This document shows, in pieces, positions 12,560 to 23,829 of a stretch of 64,000 bases of DNA. Source of the stretch: Cryptomeria japonica (Eukaryota; Streptophyta; Pinopsida; Cupressales; Cupressaceae); the NCBI RefSeq assembly GCF_030272615.1, contig NC_081406.1, forward strand, positions 464,408,072-464,472,071. The letters run 5' to 3'. The notes under the pieces were generated by a model. It searched no databases and was not told where the DNA came from. It was given only the letters and a program-made list of their open reading frames with translations. How positions within the stretch are numbered: position 1 is the stretch's first letter; each line of letters begins with the position of its first letter. Made by a program: the position numbers and the translations under genes.

Positions 12560-15500
12560 TATAGTCCTGCAAAAATTCTCATTGATAGAGACCAGGACTC
12601 AAGTAGGGAGGTTGCAACTTCTTTCTCTGTTTGCATCTGGGATACCTATTCCTCCATGGCATCAACTTTTCTCAGCTCCTGCGTAACTATCAAGGCATCT
12701 AGGTTCAGAAAACACTTCTGAAGAATTTGTAGATGTGGAAGTAAAACCAGTTGTAGCTCCTACAAATCCCTAGATCATGTATTGATCTCTTGCTCCATTT
12801 TGGCTGACTGGATCTGGAATCGGTGAACGGTTTGCCCATAAGTTGCAAAGGAATCATAGGGTGGCTTAAATGTGCTCAGGTAGGACTGTAAGTCCATTTG
12901 AAGATTTTGCTTCTAAGTTAGCACATCATCGCAAAATAGATGGGGTTGACAGATTTTGCTTAGCAGCAAGTTTTCCTCATCCAAAGCGTCCCTTATATCC
13001 TTTTGGTCTTTCAAAAGTTCAGACCGGAGCTCATTCAACTTTTTCACAAGAGAAATGTTAAGAGCCTTTTGATGCTCTTTCTTGACATTTACCTCAACTG
13101 CTTCTTCTAGGCTCTGCACCTGATCATCCACTACAGTACATAGTAGTTTGAGTTGTGCTAGTGATGATTCAGTGTTAGGAAGATTGGTACTGAGGATCAA
13201 ACCGGTAAGGGTGTCTACAGCCGCCTGAATTGTGTCTTGCTCCTTTTTCCTTTGGAATGATTTCAAGGCGCTCTTGAGCAACCTTGATGCTCCGCATAAG
13301 CTCCAACTCACTTGGAGATCGGAGATCGATAGGACTAGAGATATTAGTCGGTTTGGCTTGACTCCCGGTTGCCTTCGGAGTGTCTATCTGTGTGCTCTTC
13401 ATTGCTTCCGTTGCCTTGTCTACTTCTTCCTTTTTCCTTTTCTCTGCTTCCTTCTTCTATTCTTGTGCCTTGTCTTCCTCTTCTTTCTTTTTCCTCTCTT
13501 CTTCCTTCCTCTTCTCCTCTTCTTTCTTTTCTTCCTCTTCATTCTTCTTCTTTTCTTCCTCTTCCTTCTTCTTCTTTTCTTCCTCTTCCTCTTCTTCTTT
13601 CTTCTTCCTATCATCTTCTTGCTTCTTCTTCTCTTCATCTTTTCATTTCTCCTCTTCCTCTTTTCTCTTCTCTTCCTCTTTTCTCTTTTTCTCATCTTCA
13701 TCCCTCTTCTTCTTCTCTTCCTATTCCTTGGCAGCTTCTTGTGTGTCCTTGGCTTGCTCATTGCCCTGTTCGACTTGTTGACCTTGCTCTGTTCCCTCGG
13801 AAGGTATGTCCAGTGCATCGACATCAATAGTGTCAATTGGTTCTTCAACCAGGTTTCCTTCTTCATCAAAAACTTCATCCGAATTGGATACAATCAGCTC
13901 TTTTTCCTCTTGGAGGTTGGCCATTCATTCTTTGTGAGAATTGATAGCATAGTCCATGTGCTGATGAGTGTCTTTTTCAACATCATCAATTCTCCCCTCT
14001 AACAGCCAGAGTCTTCTTCTCCTTGTGAAGAAGAGTCCTTTATTCTAATCCAAAACATCAAATAATTCTGAATTTGAGAGGTTGGGAAAGTACTGTGCAA
14101 AGACTTTCTCCCTAATCTCCCATTCTTTCTCAATAGCAATGCGCCATTTATTATCTAATGCTTTATATAAAGAATTCGGTGTCTGAGATTTTGTCTCTGA
14201 TGGCGACCGGTCATTTTTATAGAAATAAATAATGATTTCCTGTAATACTTCTTCTTTATCCTCATCACTAAAATCATCATAATAATCTATTAAATCATGA
14301 AGTAATTTTCTCCTAATATTCTTTATTGTCCTCTGATAATGTGTCAAAGGTTTGTATGAGGAGATATCAATATTTACCGGTGCAGATGCTGCTGGTTAAT
14401 TCTTCTTCATCTTCTTTGTTTGTCTAGCCTTCTTTGGCTTTTCATCAGACTCAGTCCCTTCGGAGTCTGGTTCATTTGACTTAGTCTTCCTTTTTCTTTC
14501 GAAGACTTTTGCCGGTGCCACTTCCGGTTTCTTCTTTGTAGGTGACCGCTTGGTCACTCTTGAAGTTGCAGTGGTAGCCAGTGCCGATGTTGCAGGCACT
14601 GCCTTTGCTTTCTTTGCTGTTGGTTCTTTTCCTTTCTTAACAGATGGTTCCTCAACCAATGCAATCCTCTCCAAGTAGGTTATGGTCCTCTTAGCCCTAG
14701 GATCAAGAGGTGAGGCAATAAGGGTTGAGGCATACCCTTCCAACATATCATACATAACCTCGTAGCCCATTGGCTCCACTTCTTCCATTCTAGGGTCAAC
14801 AACCTTCATTAAGCATTTGTCCACCTGAATGCTGAAACAGATGTCATCTTCGTATTTCTTAACTATGTCACTTGAGATCCTTACCCTTTGACTCATCTTC
14901 CTTCTGAACTCATCAAAATATTTGTTCAACACCTTAGGGTAACTAGTTCCAATGGCTTGTATGCTTTCCTTGATCTGCTTGGTTACCGGTTGGTCAGGAG
15001 ACCACTGGACATCTCCTACTCCAAGAAAGTAGCCTTGGAAATAGAAAAACAACCCAACCAATAGTTGTTCGAACTTGAATCTCAGTGCATTATCCTGTTT
15101 AATTGACTTCAGATTAGACAGGAGTTGCCTCTGCATACCGGTGCATAAGTCAAATGATGCATCCTCTTTAATCATCTGGTAAGCGGCGTTTACTGCTACG
15201 GCAGATACAAAATTAATCCTACTGGCTGAGAATGTTTTGTAGCCTATCACCATGCAGGCGTATTTCACCAGATCATCCTTGATAGGATTAACTGTCATAG
15301 CACGTGAGTCACTTGTTGAACCGGTGAGCTTGGCCATTTCCATTTTGCTTACCATTCTTAGGGCTGGCACTTCCCTTGTGTTATAGAAGCCAATGACTGC
15401 ATGAATTGCCTGAGGTGTGATATCATGCGTCCTCTCTAGGTACATCTTGTCACCATGGACTTTGCTCAAAATGATCCCAATATGATCCTCCGTAAAATCT

Positions 15501-15772
15501 TCCAGAAAGTATACTGCATTATGGAGTTTCTTCTTCTCTAGGATACTAAAGTCCGGTTTGATTTTCTTTTCCTTGCCGCAAAATAAACCTAATTGGGTGT
15601 GAATCACTAAGGACCCTAGGTCTTCTATTTTTCGATCAATATAATATGAAGTTCCCTCTTCAACTATGACTCCAGCCAGAACTTGTGATAAGGCATTAAA
15701 TTTGGGCTTCCTTTGAATAAAACTTTCTGACTCAATGGATGTACTAGAACTGGTATGAGATGTGGAAGCCAT
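12560..15772 (-). pseudogene. Large retroelement accessory protein (about 1000 codons, decayed)
   Basis: The first frame opens at MASTSHTSSSTS (15772; another Met lies 21 nt upstream) and runs 458 codons to a stop at 14396. It then continues in the same frame past single stops at 14396, about 14045 and about 13721 to near 13256. A one-base shift there moves it into the next frame (EQDTIQAAVDTLTG), which continues to about 12560. Residues 1-370 look globular (GLFFYFQGYF, YFDEFRRKMSQRV). Next is a Lys/Arg-rich linker (KKARQTKKMKK), an acidic part, a Lys/Glu-rich single-helix stretch (13430-13730) and a coiled-coil tail (SLEEAVEVNVKKEHQ). I do not recognise a named family; overall order resembles the other accessory ORFs in the window. 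Confidence 0.6.
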
Positions 15773-15857
15773 TGTTGAGTATTTCAAGAACATGAAAAAT
15801 ACCTTTACAATGCAAATTTAGGGCTTCCTGATTCTAATCTTAGGGCTTACAGCCAGA

Positions 15858-16122
15858 TTGATAAAAAAGAAGATTGGTAACATTGTGTTATGTTGCTTTG
15901 CTTCCTCGTACCGCTTGAGATCTTCGAGCTGCTTGGGGTCGACATGTCACTTCAGACTGGGAAACACATTCTGCAAAATCACCAATAGTCTAAAGACTAG
16001 AATACAACATACCGATTGGAAAAAATACCGGTTGAGCTCTAGCTCATACATATAAAGGAGATCTCAATACAAGTGTGTGTCCATCAATGAAAATCACAAC
16101 ATAAACATCAAAAATGCCAACA
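15858..16122 (-). repeat. Truncated 5' LTR of the inner element
   Basis: It matches 11934-12188 closely (ACCGCTTGAGATCTTCGAG, AGTGTGTGTCCATCAATGA). The inner 880 bp of this LTR and the primer site are missing, deleted between here and the ORF start. Such an element cannot prime a new round of copying. Confidence 0.85.
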
Positions 16123-16718
16123 CATCTATGTGTCCAATCTTGTTGCATGCAAAACATTTCAAATGTAATTTACCTCTAAATTTACCGGTTCCTCTGGGCA
16201 ACCACTTGGCCAACAAAGATTCAATCTAAAATAAATTATCTTCATCATCGGCTTCTTTGCTGGATCTAGATTCATAATTGTGACTGGCATATCTACTTTT
16301 TCTCATAGATGGGTCAAAAACGGAAGCTTTAAATGGTGATTCAGATTTCTGAACACTGCCATCATAACCATTTAATTCAAAAGCAGTAAGTTTACCAATG
16401 ATGGAATCAAGGGTTACCTTGGTTTTTCTCAATAGATTTCAACTCCTAAATGGCTGCAACTCAGATAGCATAGACTAGTAGTAGGGTTCTCAATACCTTA
16501 CTACCTACTATGGCATCATCCATTTTACCACCAACACCCTTGATCTCACCAACTATCTCTTTTATCCTCTAAACATACTATTGGATATTCTCACTTTTTG
16601 CCATCCGTATGTCATCAAAATTCCCTCTTAGACTCCTTCCTTGACAATCTTCACATGATCATTATCACTATAAATCTCTTCAAGTTTCTTCCATACCTCA
16701 CGTGCAGTCTCCAGACCA
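16123..16718 (-). pseudogene. copia gag middle part with zinc knuckle first half
   Basis: Reading right to left: TAREVWKKLEEIY-like text, ITLDSIIGKLTAFELNGYDG, a linker, then RGKLHLKCFACNKIGHID up to the insertion. Joined with the piece at 11030 the knuckle is C-x2-C-x4-H-x4-C. Gag forms the particle and the knuckle binds RNA. Several stops are present. Confidence 0.75.
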
Positions 16719-16723
16719 TGAAC

Positions 16724-17761
16724 TATTAGGATCTAGAGGCAACTGAGAGGGGGGGCGAGGGTGAATCAGTTTTCTATTAATTTCAACCCAAATACAACTT
16801 AACCAAACTTAATGTTGGGAGATAGTTTAGCAGTTAATAATAGTATCGGTAAAGTTTAATTCATGAAACAGAAAGACAAATAACATACATAGCACATAAC
16901 ATAGTTATTTGTACGTGGAAACCCTGTAAGGGGAAAAACCACGATGGGAAACCTTACCCACAATCAAATGATACTACTACAGATAGTATGTGTGTACAAA
17001 TGGGGTCTGCACATGCAGAAAGGCCAACTGCCTAGATCTCATTGCTCAATCACAAAATGGGAGTAATACTGACTACAATTGGATGGATAAATCCAATGAT
17101 AATGTACTGCTCAAAATAACATCTTCATATGCTAGATTCAGTACCGGTTAAGCTCTATTTGTCTTCCTCATACCTTCCTTAAATCTTGAAATGATGTCTG
17201 CATGTATAGCTCTGCTTATATTCACATATATCTTATTACAATCCTTTTCCTTACTCCTCTACATAATCTCACAACTAAGATCTTACATATATACCAAAAC
17301 CTAAGACTAGATGTGTAGGTCGACTCACTAAGATATTACAATAAAATCAATTACAAATGAATCAATATGTGATGCATCATGTTAGCTCAATACATTTATA
17401 ATAGTAACAAATCATCTCCATTATGTGTCATGCTGATCTAGAATAGATAATGCTTGTCGGTCCATAACCTAGACCTATTTGCCAGTAACAACAAATATGC
17501 AAACTCGATTGTACCAATAATTAAATCACCAAAACCAAATGTCCAAACAATGTCTTTGACATAACCAAGTAATCTCCAGATGATAACAGATCAGCCTTAG
17601 TTCCAGTGAACAATATAACCTGTAGGTTAATCAGATATCGGTGACTGTGCATAAGTCACTGAACATGCCGGTGAACATAACCAAATATCTCCACAAGGAT
17701 AATTGTTGACAAGTGTTGACATCAATGACAAAGCCAATGCAACACATCCATAATACTAACA
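16724..17761 (+). mobile_element. Solo LTR, family B
   Basis: It starts TATTAGGATCTAGAGGCAACTG (decayed TGTTAG), ends AATACTAACA, and is flanked by TGAAC at 16719-16723 and 17762-17766. Removing it and one TGAAC restores copia gag across the junction. The LTR at 47416-48472 belongs to the same family in this same plus-strand sense, reversed. It contains the GTGGAAACCC block at 16915-16942. Confidence 0.85.
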
Positions 17762-17766
17762 TGAAC

Positions 17767-17994
17767 ATAAACATATTCAGCATTAGATAAAGAACTAATA
17801 ATAGCCTCTAGTGCTTGATTGTTTTCTTGTTGCTCTTTCTTCTGATCATCAATCATAATTCCAGTAGGTGCAACATATTGAGTATTAATATGTTCCCAGT
17901 ATTGATTTCCAAGACACTTGATATAAATTTTCATTCTGTCACTCCATATCCTGTACTTCTATCTATTAAACTTTAGACCTTCCTTCTTCATCAT
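17767..17994 (-). pseudogene. copia gag N-terminus
   Basis: The start ATGATGAAGAAGG lies 60 nt downstream of the primer site. It then reads MKIYIKCLGNQYWEHI and EAIISSLSNAEYVYVH, typical of the N-terminal half of plant copia Gag, and is cut by the solo LTR. A stop interrupts it near codon 12. Confidence 0.75.
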
Positions 17995-18054
17995 GATTTA
18001 CAAGATCTTTACTTCAAGTTGTTAGGATTAGACCTTAGAGGACCTAAGAACCTA

Positions 18055-18066
18055 GCTCTGATACCA
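18055..18066 (-). promoter_or_regulatory. Primer binding site (initiator tRNA-Met type)
   Basis: On the minus strand TGGTATCAGAGC, the standard plant copia primer site, lies two bases from the LTR end at 18069. Confidence 0.9.
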
Positions 18067-18068
18067 AT

Positions 18069-19475
18069 TGATGGTATTATGAAAGAACAAAGATTTGGTC
18101 AACTAATGAGGGGGGGGGGTGAATCAGTAGATAGAAAAACTGATAAAACTTCACCAATCTCAAAATCAATCTCTCAAAGTCAACTTAGAACTATCAATGC
18201 AATATCTTTGTCAGGATAAAAACTATCAAACTAAACTGGTTGACTGTTACAACAGATAACAATAATCAACTTGAAACTTATAACCATTTAAATACTTTTA
18301 TTGACATAAGTAAAACTTCATTTCATATTGTTGTTGGTTATCACGACTTATCAAAGTGGAATAAGTAGTTAAGAAAATCAACCATAGAAACATAACCACA
18401 AAAACATTCACCACTTGACACAATATTTTTCATGTGGAAACCCAAATGGGAAAAACCATGGTGAGATGGAACTCACAAGAAATTTTGAACTCTTCTAAAG
18501 TTTGCCTTGCTGGGAGCCAAGCTTGTTAAAGCTTTACAAAAGGTCTTGTTAAGAACTGATCCTGTTAGGGACCACTGGGTTAAGGGATTGACTATAATGC
18601 CTTGTTAGAAGAAATACCTTGTAAGGAGTAACCTTTGTAAAAGATTTAGAATCCAAGATAATGGATCACCTTGTTATAGGATTTGAATAACACCAAGCTT
18701 GTTAGAGCTTACCCAGTTAGGGGATTTAACTGCTATAAGTTTTAGAAAACAATAGGAGTTTTCTGATCTATTTGAATAACACTTCACTTCCTTGTTCATA
18801 TCCTTTTCATGCTACTATCTTCCTTTACTTAAACTGCAGATACATCATCTGGTTCGGTAACCACACATTCAATTCAACTTTGCCAACACACTCAAACTAA
18901 ACAAATCATCAACCTTATAAACAAATCAACTAGGTCGATAACACAACAAAAAATTAATTCTCATAGAGATTACAAACAAGTAGGTTTAAGTATGACTGTT
19001 GGATTACATAACAATCTCTACACATCATTCAAGAAAGCCTTGACCACTCCTTGATCACCACCTCATCGAACTTAGTAACTCATCACCCACTTTGCATTAT
19101 ACGCAATATACTTGCTCATTCCCAATACAAAAAAAAGTTACCTCAACATGCCAAAATCACTTTGAAAGTCTCTTCATACAATATGCATATGTGTCATAAT
19201 CATCACTGCTCGTCATCAAATCATAAACCAATATAACCAATTAACCAAACTTAATTGGTTAGGGTTTATCAAAACAACAGGTAGGGTTTACCGGTTCAAC
19301 CCTCCAATACTTAGCAATACTAATTCACTCCACAAAATTTCCTACCAGTTACAGTTCTTTCACTTAGCTCTTCCTACCATTTACAAAACATCATTACAAT
19401 AATAGCATTACCAGTTAATTGATATCAATGACAACATAACATATCATTAATGCAATCTTCATGCAAATGCCAACA
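18069..19475 (-). repeat. 5' LTR of the copia element
   Basis: It runs from TGATGGTATTATG next to the primer site to AAATGCCAACA at 19475, about 1.4 kb. It shares the poly-G/GTGAATCAG block near its inner end (18108-18126) and the GTGGAAACCC block (18434-18465) with the other LTR families. No matching LTR remains at the other end. Confidence 0.75.
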
Positions 19476-20270
19476 TTCACTATGGAGAGCACCCTTCAAT
19501 TCTTCAATTTTCAGAAGTGGGTGGTTGAAAACATTACCAGCATGCAGCGTAAACAAAGGGAGCTGGAAGTTTAGATCAACAAGCTGATCAACATGTCTGA
19601 CTCTGGGAAATAGCATGAGGAGATGGAGAATAGTGAAGCGAAGGAGGAAATGGAAATGGAAGACTGGCTGGAGAAAGATTTGATAAAAGGCGACCTGAAA
19701 CATTTGGAGGATGTCATTAAAATAATGAAGGAACATGTGGAGGAGGATAAGGATAGTGTCAATGCCCAGATGGCCCGAAGCGAGAAAGCCTTTAAAAGCC
19801 TTATGAACCACAACCTCTAGGTTCTTAAAGTCTCCTCCCAGAATATGAACGCGCTGGTGAATCATCTAGAAAAGAAAAACTAGGAGAAGAACCTGGTAGT
19901 TATTGAAGATGCTCCTACTTCCAGCCTAAGCCACCAGACCCCTAGGTGCAAAACCAGGTAGACTATGACGGAGAAGGATATGAAGATGAAAGAAAGTCAG
20001 ATTGCTCAGGAAAATACCGACTTGAGGGAAGCGGCCAAGGCAATGATGCTCTTGGTGCAGAATGTAGAAGAAACCATGAAGAATTTATAAATTTATTTTT
20101 ATGCTGGACTTGGGGCCAATTTCTTGCTGGCCTCTTGCTGTCCTTTTCTCTATTACTGGTTTTTGCGCTGGTCTTTTGCAGCCGTTGTGTTTTGTTTCTT
20201 TCCTGAATATCTTTCGTATGTAACTGGGTTTCGGATCCCTTAAAACCTGTTTTTAATTAATCAAAAACAT
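19476..20270 (+). pseudogene. Coiled-coil accessory ORF remnant with LINE-like 3' end
   Basis: The plus frame reads STLQFFNFQKWVVEN, then, with scattered stops, EEMENSEAKEEMEMEDW, LKHLEDVIKIMKEHVEED and LMNHNL-VLKVSSQNMNAL, a heptad-rich helix. The last part is related to ADQNFQILKSLVDNMNIL of the accessory ORF at 46.3 kb. The following 3' part ends GGATCCCTTAAAACC...TTAATCAAAAAC, the same kind of end as the 46-kb element. I take it as the tail of one accessory-ORF element family. It starts directly at the copia LTR border, so the copia element probably inserted into it. Confidence 0.5.
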
Positions 20271-20748
20271 TGACTATGGAGAAAATAATGACAATAATAA
20301 TTGTGGTTTAGGATCTCCTTGTGAAATGAAATAAATAAAGGTACATGAGGAGGTGAAATTTTATGAATAATAGTCATAAATGTTTTTTTGTAGAAGTATG
20401 GGAAAAAGGAACAAACATGCAAGTTGTAATATCCATAAGTGTATACATCACATAATTAGTTGTATGTTTGAATATCTATTAGTGTTCAATATTTTTAGAT
20501 TGTGCATCCAATGAAATACTATTACCATATCTTTTTTAGTTTCATTCTAGTGGAGCAACCTAACAATTTCCCTCATGATTCATACAATTCATATGAATTA
20601 TATTATATTATCAATGAGACTTACAATTTTATGCTTCAATACCACACAAGTGTATGTATGGTGTAAATTAACTCTATGAAATTTGTAGAGGGATTTTATT
20701 CATTATAACAATCAAATAATCCTTAAGAGGAATCCACTACATTAATAG
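20271..20748. other. AT-rich flank, nothing recognised
   Basis: No open frame or repeat end is seen between the accessory remnant and the gypsy LTR. Confidence 0.4.
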
Positions 20749-21493
20749 TGTAGATACTTAAAATTGTCCTATTTAATTAAATAAATTTTTATTTATTTAA
20801 CAAATTCATTAATCCTCTTCTAAGCCTTTCCTCATTTAAATAAATACTTTTATTTATTTAAATTGTCCTTTTCCTAAATTAAATATATACTTATTTATTT
20901 AATTGATCCCATTTCCTCTACTAATTAAATAAATCTTTATTTATTTAATTAATTCATTAGCCTTTTCTATCCATGACACATGTCATTCATCTCTTAATTC
21001 CTACACTACCTACCCCCTTTATCATTTTATTATTTCCTCTACCTACCCTCTAATCCTAGCCGACCATTTATCTTTACACCTCTTAATCGTATCCCTCCAT
21101 TTCTTACAGTGTCTTCTATATAAGAGGATGTTTCTTTCATTATGAACCCCAATCATTCAAATCAGCTAATGAGCATTCTAATCAATCGTATGCAATCAAG
21201 CCTTTTTGCAATCAAACTATGAACCACATTTTCATTTTTTGTTGAGATCTTCTGCACACATAAAATCTAAGAGCGAATATATCAAGCAAGATCAATGGAG
21301 ATAAGAAGAATGAAGATTCAAACCCTAGTTGACATGTGATGGTATAATCTTTTTGATTTTGTTGATTTGCATTGTCTTAAGTAATCTTCATATGTTATGA
21401 TGGATCTTTGTTGTTGTTAGGCTAGGGTTTTGTTGTTGAATTCATTTAGTCTTTCAATATTATTTTTCCATTATCAAGTTTTCACCATACACA
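20749..21493 (+). repeat. 5' LTR of the gypsy element
   Basis: It starts TGTAGATACTTAAAATTGTCC and ends CACCATACACA, 745 bp. AT-rich inverted TTATTTAATTAA blocks fill 20765-20955, as in the inverted LTR 36717-37500. CTATATAAGAGG near 21115-21126 is a good TATA box, giving a start of transcription near 21145. Confidence 0.8.
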
Positions 21494-21496
21494 TTT

Positions 21497-21514
21497 TGGC
21501 ACGCTCGGTGGGAC
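21497..21514 (+). promoter_or_regulatory. Primer binding site of the gypsy element
   Basis: TGGCACGCTCGGTGGGAC lies three bases after the LTR end. It begins with the TGG that pairs with a tRNA CCA end. I cannot name the tRNA safely. Confidence 0.6.
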
Positions 21515-21653
21515 TCTTGTCCCTTTTGCATTTTAACATCTTTTGTTGCAAATTTTGTGTTTTTGAACTTCCAAATCTGACATTTTTCGATGACATTTCA
21601 ACTTTTTGCGTCTGCACCCTTTGAAATCATGTTTTTGTTTTTCTGTCGCGTCT

Positions 21654-21889
21654 ACGCATTCCAAAATCCCGTCTGTGTTCCCGACAACATTTTTAGTTTC
21701 CAGATCGTAGGTTTTCATTTTAGTCGCGTCTATGCAGTCTTTAGGGGCATCTGTGAGTTTAAATCATGTCCACGCATTCCAAATCATGTTTGTATTCTTG
21801 ACAACATTTTTTTTTCCCAGATTGCAATTTTTCATTTCAGTCACGTTTATGTAGTATTCAGGGGCATCTATGAGTTTAAATCAAGTTTG
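21654..21889 (+). repeat. Two-copy 118-bp tandem repeat in the gypsy leader
   Basis: ACGCATTCCAAA at 21654 and 21772 start two diverged units that share GACAACATTTTT, TTTCATTT and GGGGCATCTRTGAGTTTAAATCA. They lie in the untranslated leader between primer site and gag. Confidence 0.75.
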
Positions 21890-23829
21890 TGATTGGTTTA
21901 ATAATGTTTGTGTTCTCTGCATTTTTTTTTGTGTTTTGCATTTTTCAGTTCCTCACTTAGGGTTTCTATTTCATCATTTTGTCTTGCATTTAGGGTTTTA
22001 GATTTGGTTCATTTAAGCTAATATCTTGTGATCCAACTAACGAAGTGGTGCAATTTGTTTTTGGAAGCAAATCGTGAATCAAAGGCCCCTATTTTTCACA
22101 AAGTGTTTTTGGATTTTGTTAAAATAAACCTAACTTGTTTGCTTGTAGGAAGGGGTAATTATTTGAAACAACCCAAATTACTAACAAATATTTGTTGTAG
22201 GGCCTTGGCATGGGTTTGATTTTGATTTTAATTGTGTGATTTGTTTTCATAGATTAGCAAACACTTCAATTGGTGCACTAAAATTGAACCAATGTCTTTT
22301 GTGTCTTGAGCAATAGGCTCTTTGTGTTTAATCTTTAGAGGGTCTATCTCCCCACGTGGTCACTAGGACTACTAGTGAGGAGGGAATGACCCAAGTGGTA
22401 GCGAGGCAATACCCCATCTTCCAAACCACTATAAAGAACTATATCCATTGTGAAATCCATGGGTAACATGTGTTGATTAGTCCACACCGATACTATGTCT
22501 CCCCATAAACTCGTTTGATCAAATTAATTTCTTCAATAGTAGGGCATAACCCGTATAGGCTGGGAGCCTTATGTAATTATAGAGTTGAAAGTGTCGCATG
22601 TATGGCCACACAAGTGGATGCCCTTACTGGCACCTTTTTGTTTTAGAAAGCCAAAATCCTTCTAGTTGCTAGGATAGGAGGTCGGACCTCTCGAGCGGCC
22701 CACACACATATGGTTCTTAGTAGAGGTACAAAGTTCTCCACAAGGAGTTTTCATGGGGACTAGTACTTGGCTGACCCAGAGAAGTGAGTGTCGAGGGTGG
22801 AGCTAGTGGGGTCAAGCACCTAAGTATCCTCTTTGAATAGCGTATCCTCGGGGGAAACCCCATGTGGGATCAACAACTATTGTCTTGGCCAACCATAGGA
22901 TTTGTTCTTGTCTTCTTTTAAACATTCAAACATTCAAGGCCAACCATCAAATATTGTGTCTTTTGTCTCTTAAAGTGTATGCAAAACATTTTTACATCAA
23001 ACAACACACTTTCTTTTGAGTCATTTTGTGTCTAAACACTTGCAAACATAGAGTCCTCATCAACATTGTGTCCTCTTGTCATGAAAAAATGGTCAAAGAT
23101 TCAGATTTGGTCACAACAACAACTTCACAAATTGGAAAAATTACACTCAAGCTTTATAAATGCGTCTGTGTCTGATAGAAATACATATGTATACTTTAAC
23201 CACACCTGTGTAGGACAGCAACATGTTCGTGACATCGTGCAAACTGTATATTCACAAGATTCTCAGAATCACACTTGTACAATATCTAGTCAAGTTTGTC
23301 TTTAATAATTGTGTGTGTGAAGGATGCATGCACACCTTTGTTCAATATTGGGAAAACTTACAATCCAATGAACAAGAGCAATCAGTTTCAGAATTCTTGA
23401 GATTCCTAGGTTATTTCTCTAGGTTTTAATCTACCATTCAACCTATTTTTGGGTCTCATAGAGTTCATCACTACTTTACATCTTGAATGACATTCACATT
23501 TTTCTAAACTTGAGTCAAAAGGTCACTTGGTTGTCCCCATCTTACTTTTTCAACACAATATATACAACAACATTTTGCTAAGTGGTCCCTCATCAAGGTC
23601 TATCACCTTTGGGTCTCATTTCATCTTACTTGGAGTCAAGGTCAACTTACTTCATCAAGAGATCTATCATCTCTTTGTTATTCACACCTACTCTACTACA
23701 TACATACTTGGTCTTACACTTTGACATAGCAAATACACCTTAGATTCATTTACATTCCATCCAACTCTTGCTCTTCCATACTATTTCAATTTTAATCTAG
23801 TCTCACACATCTTGGTCAAGACCTAGTTT
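21890..23829 (+). other. Gypsy leader, non-coding
   Basis: About 1.9 kb without a convincing frame lies between the primer site and the gag start. Long leaders are common in large plant gypsy elements. Some parts (22330-22900) are less AT-rich than the flanks, but I see no specific signal. Confidence 0.5.

Larger units (their letters stand above)
11043..16122 (-). mobile_element. Inner LTR element with an accessory ORF, no pol
   Basis: The 5080-bp insertion starts TGATGAATACTAAG and ends AAATGCCAACA (TG...CA) between CATCT copies at 11038-11042 and 16123-16127. The left LTR (11043-12188) is complete. The right LTR keeps only its outer 265 bp (15858-16122). A polypurine tract abuts the left LTR, so the element runs on the minus strand. 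The interior holds one long accessory reading frame and no recognisable gag knuckle, protease, RT or integrase. It therefore looks non-autonomous, depending on enzymes from a related copia element. Confidence 0.85.
7905..19475 (-). mobile_element. Ty1/copia element, nested and truncated
   Basis: In element order (right to left) it has the 5' LTR (18069-19475), primer site (18055-18066), gag in three pieces, protease, GAG-pre-integrase, integrase, RT and RNase H. PR-IN-RT-RH is the copia order. The 3' end stops at a GA microsatellite, so no 3' LTR is left. Two later insertions split gag: a solo LTR at 16724-17761 and a 5.08-kb element at 11043-16122. Many stops and frameshifts show it is inactive. 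Confidence 0.85.

Noticed and set aside
13420-13893. 157-codon Lys/Arg-rich minus-strand frame
   Set aside because: It is a shifted reading of the same low-complexity stretch; the frame continuous with both flanks is the Glu/Lys one.
13232-14002. 256-codon plus-strand frame rich in Leu, Phe and Ser
   Set aside because: It is the complement of the Lys/Glu-rich part of the minus-strand accessory ORF; CTT/CCT repeats leave several frames open.
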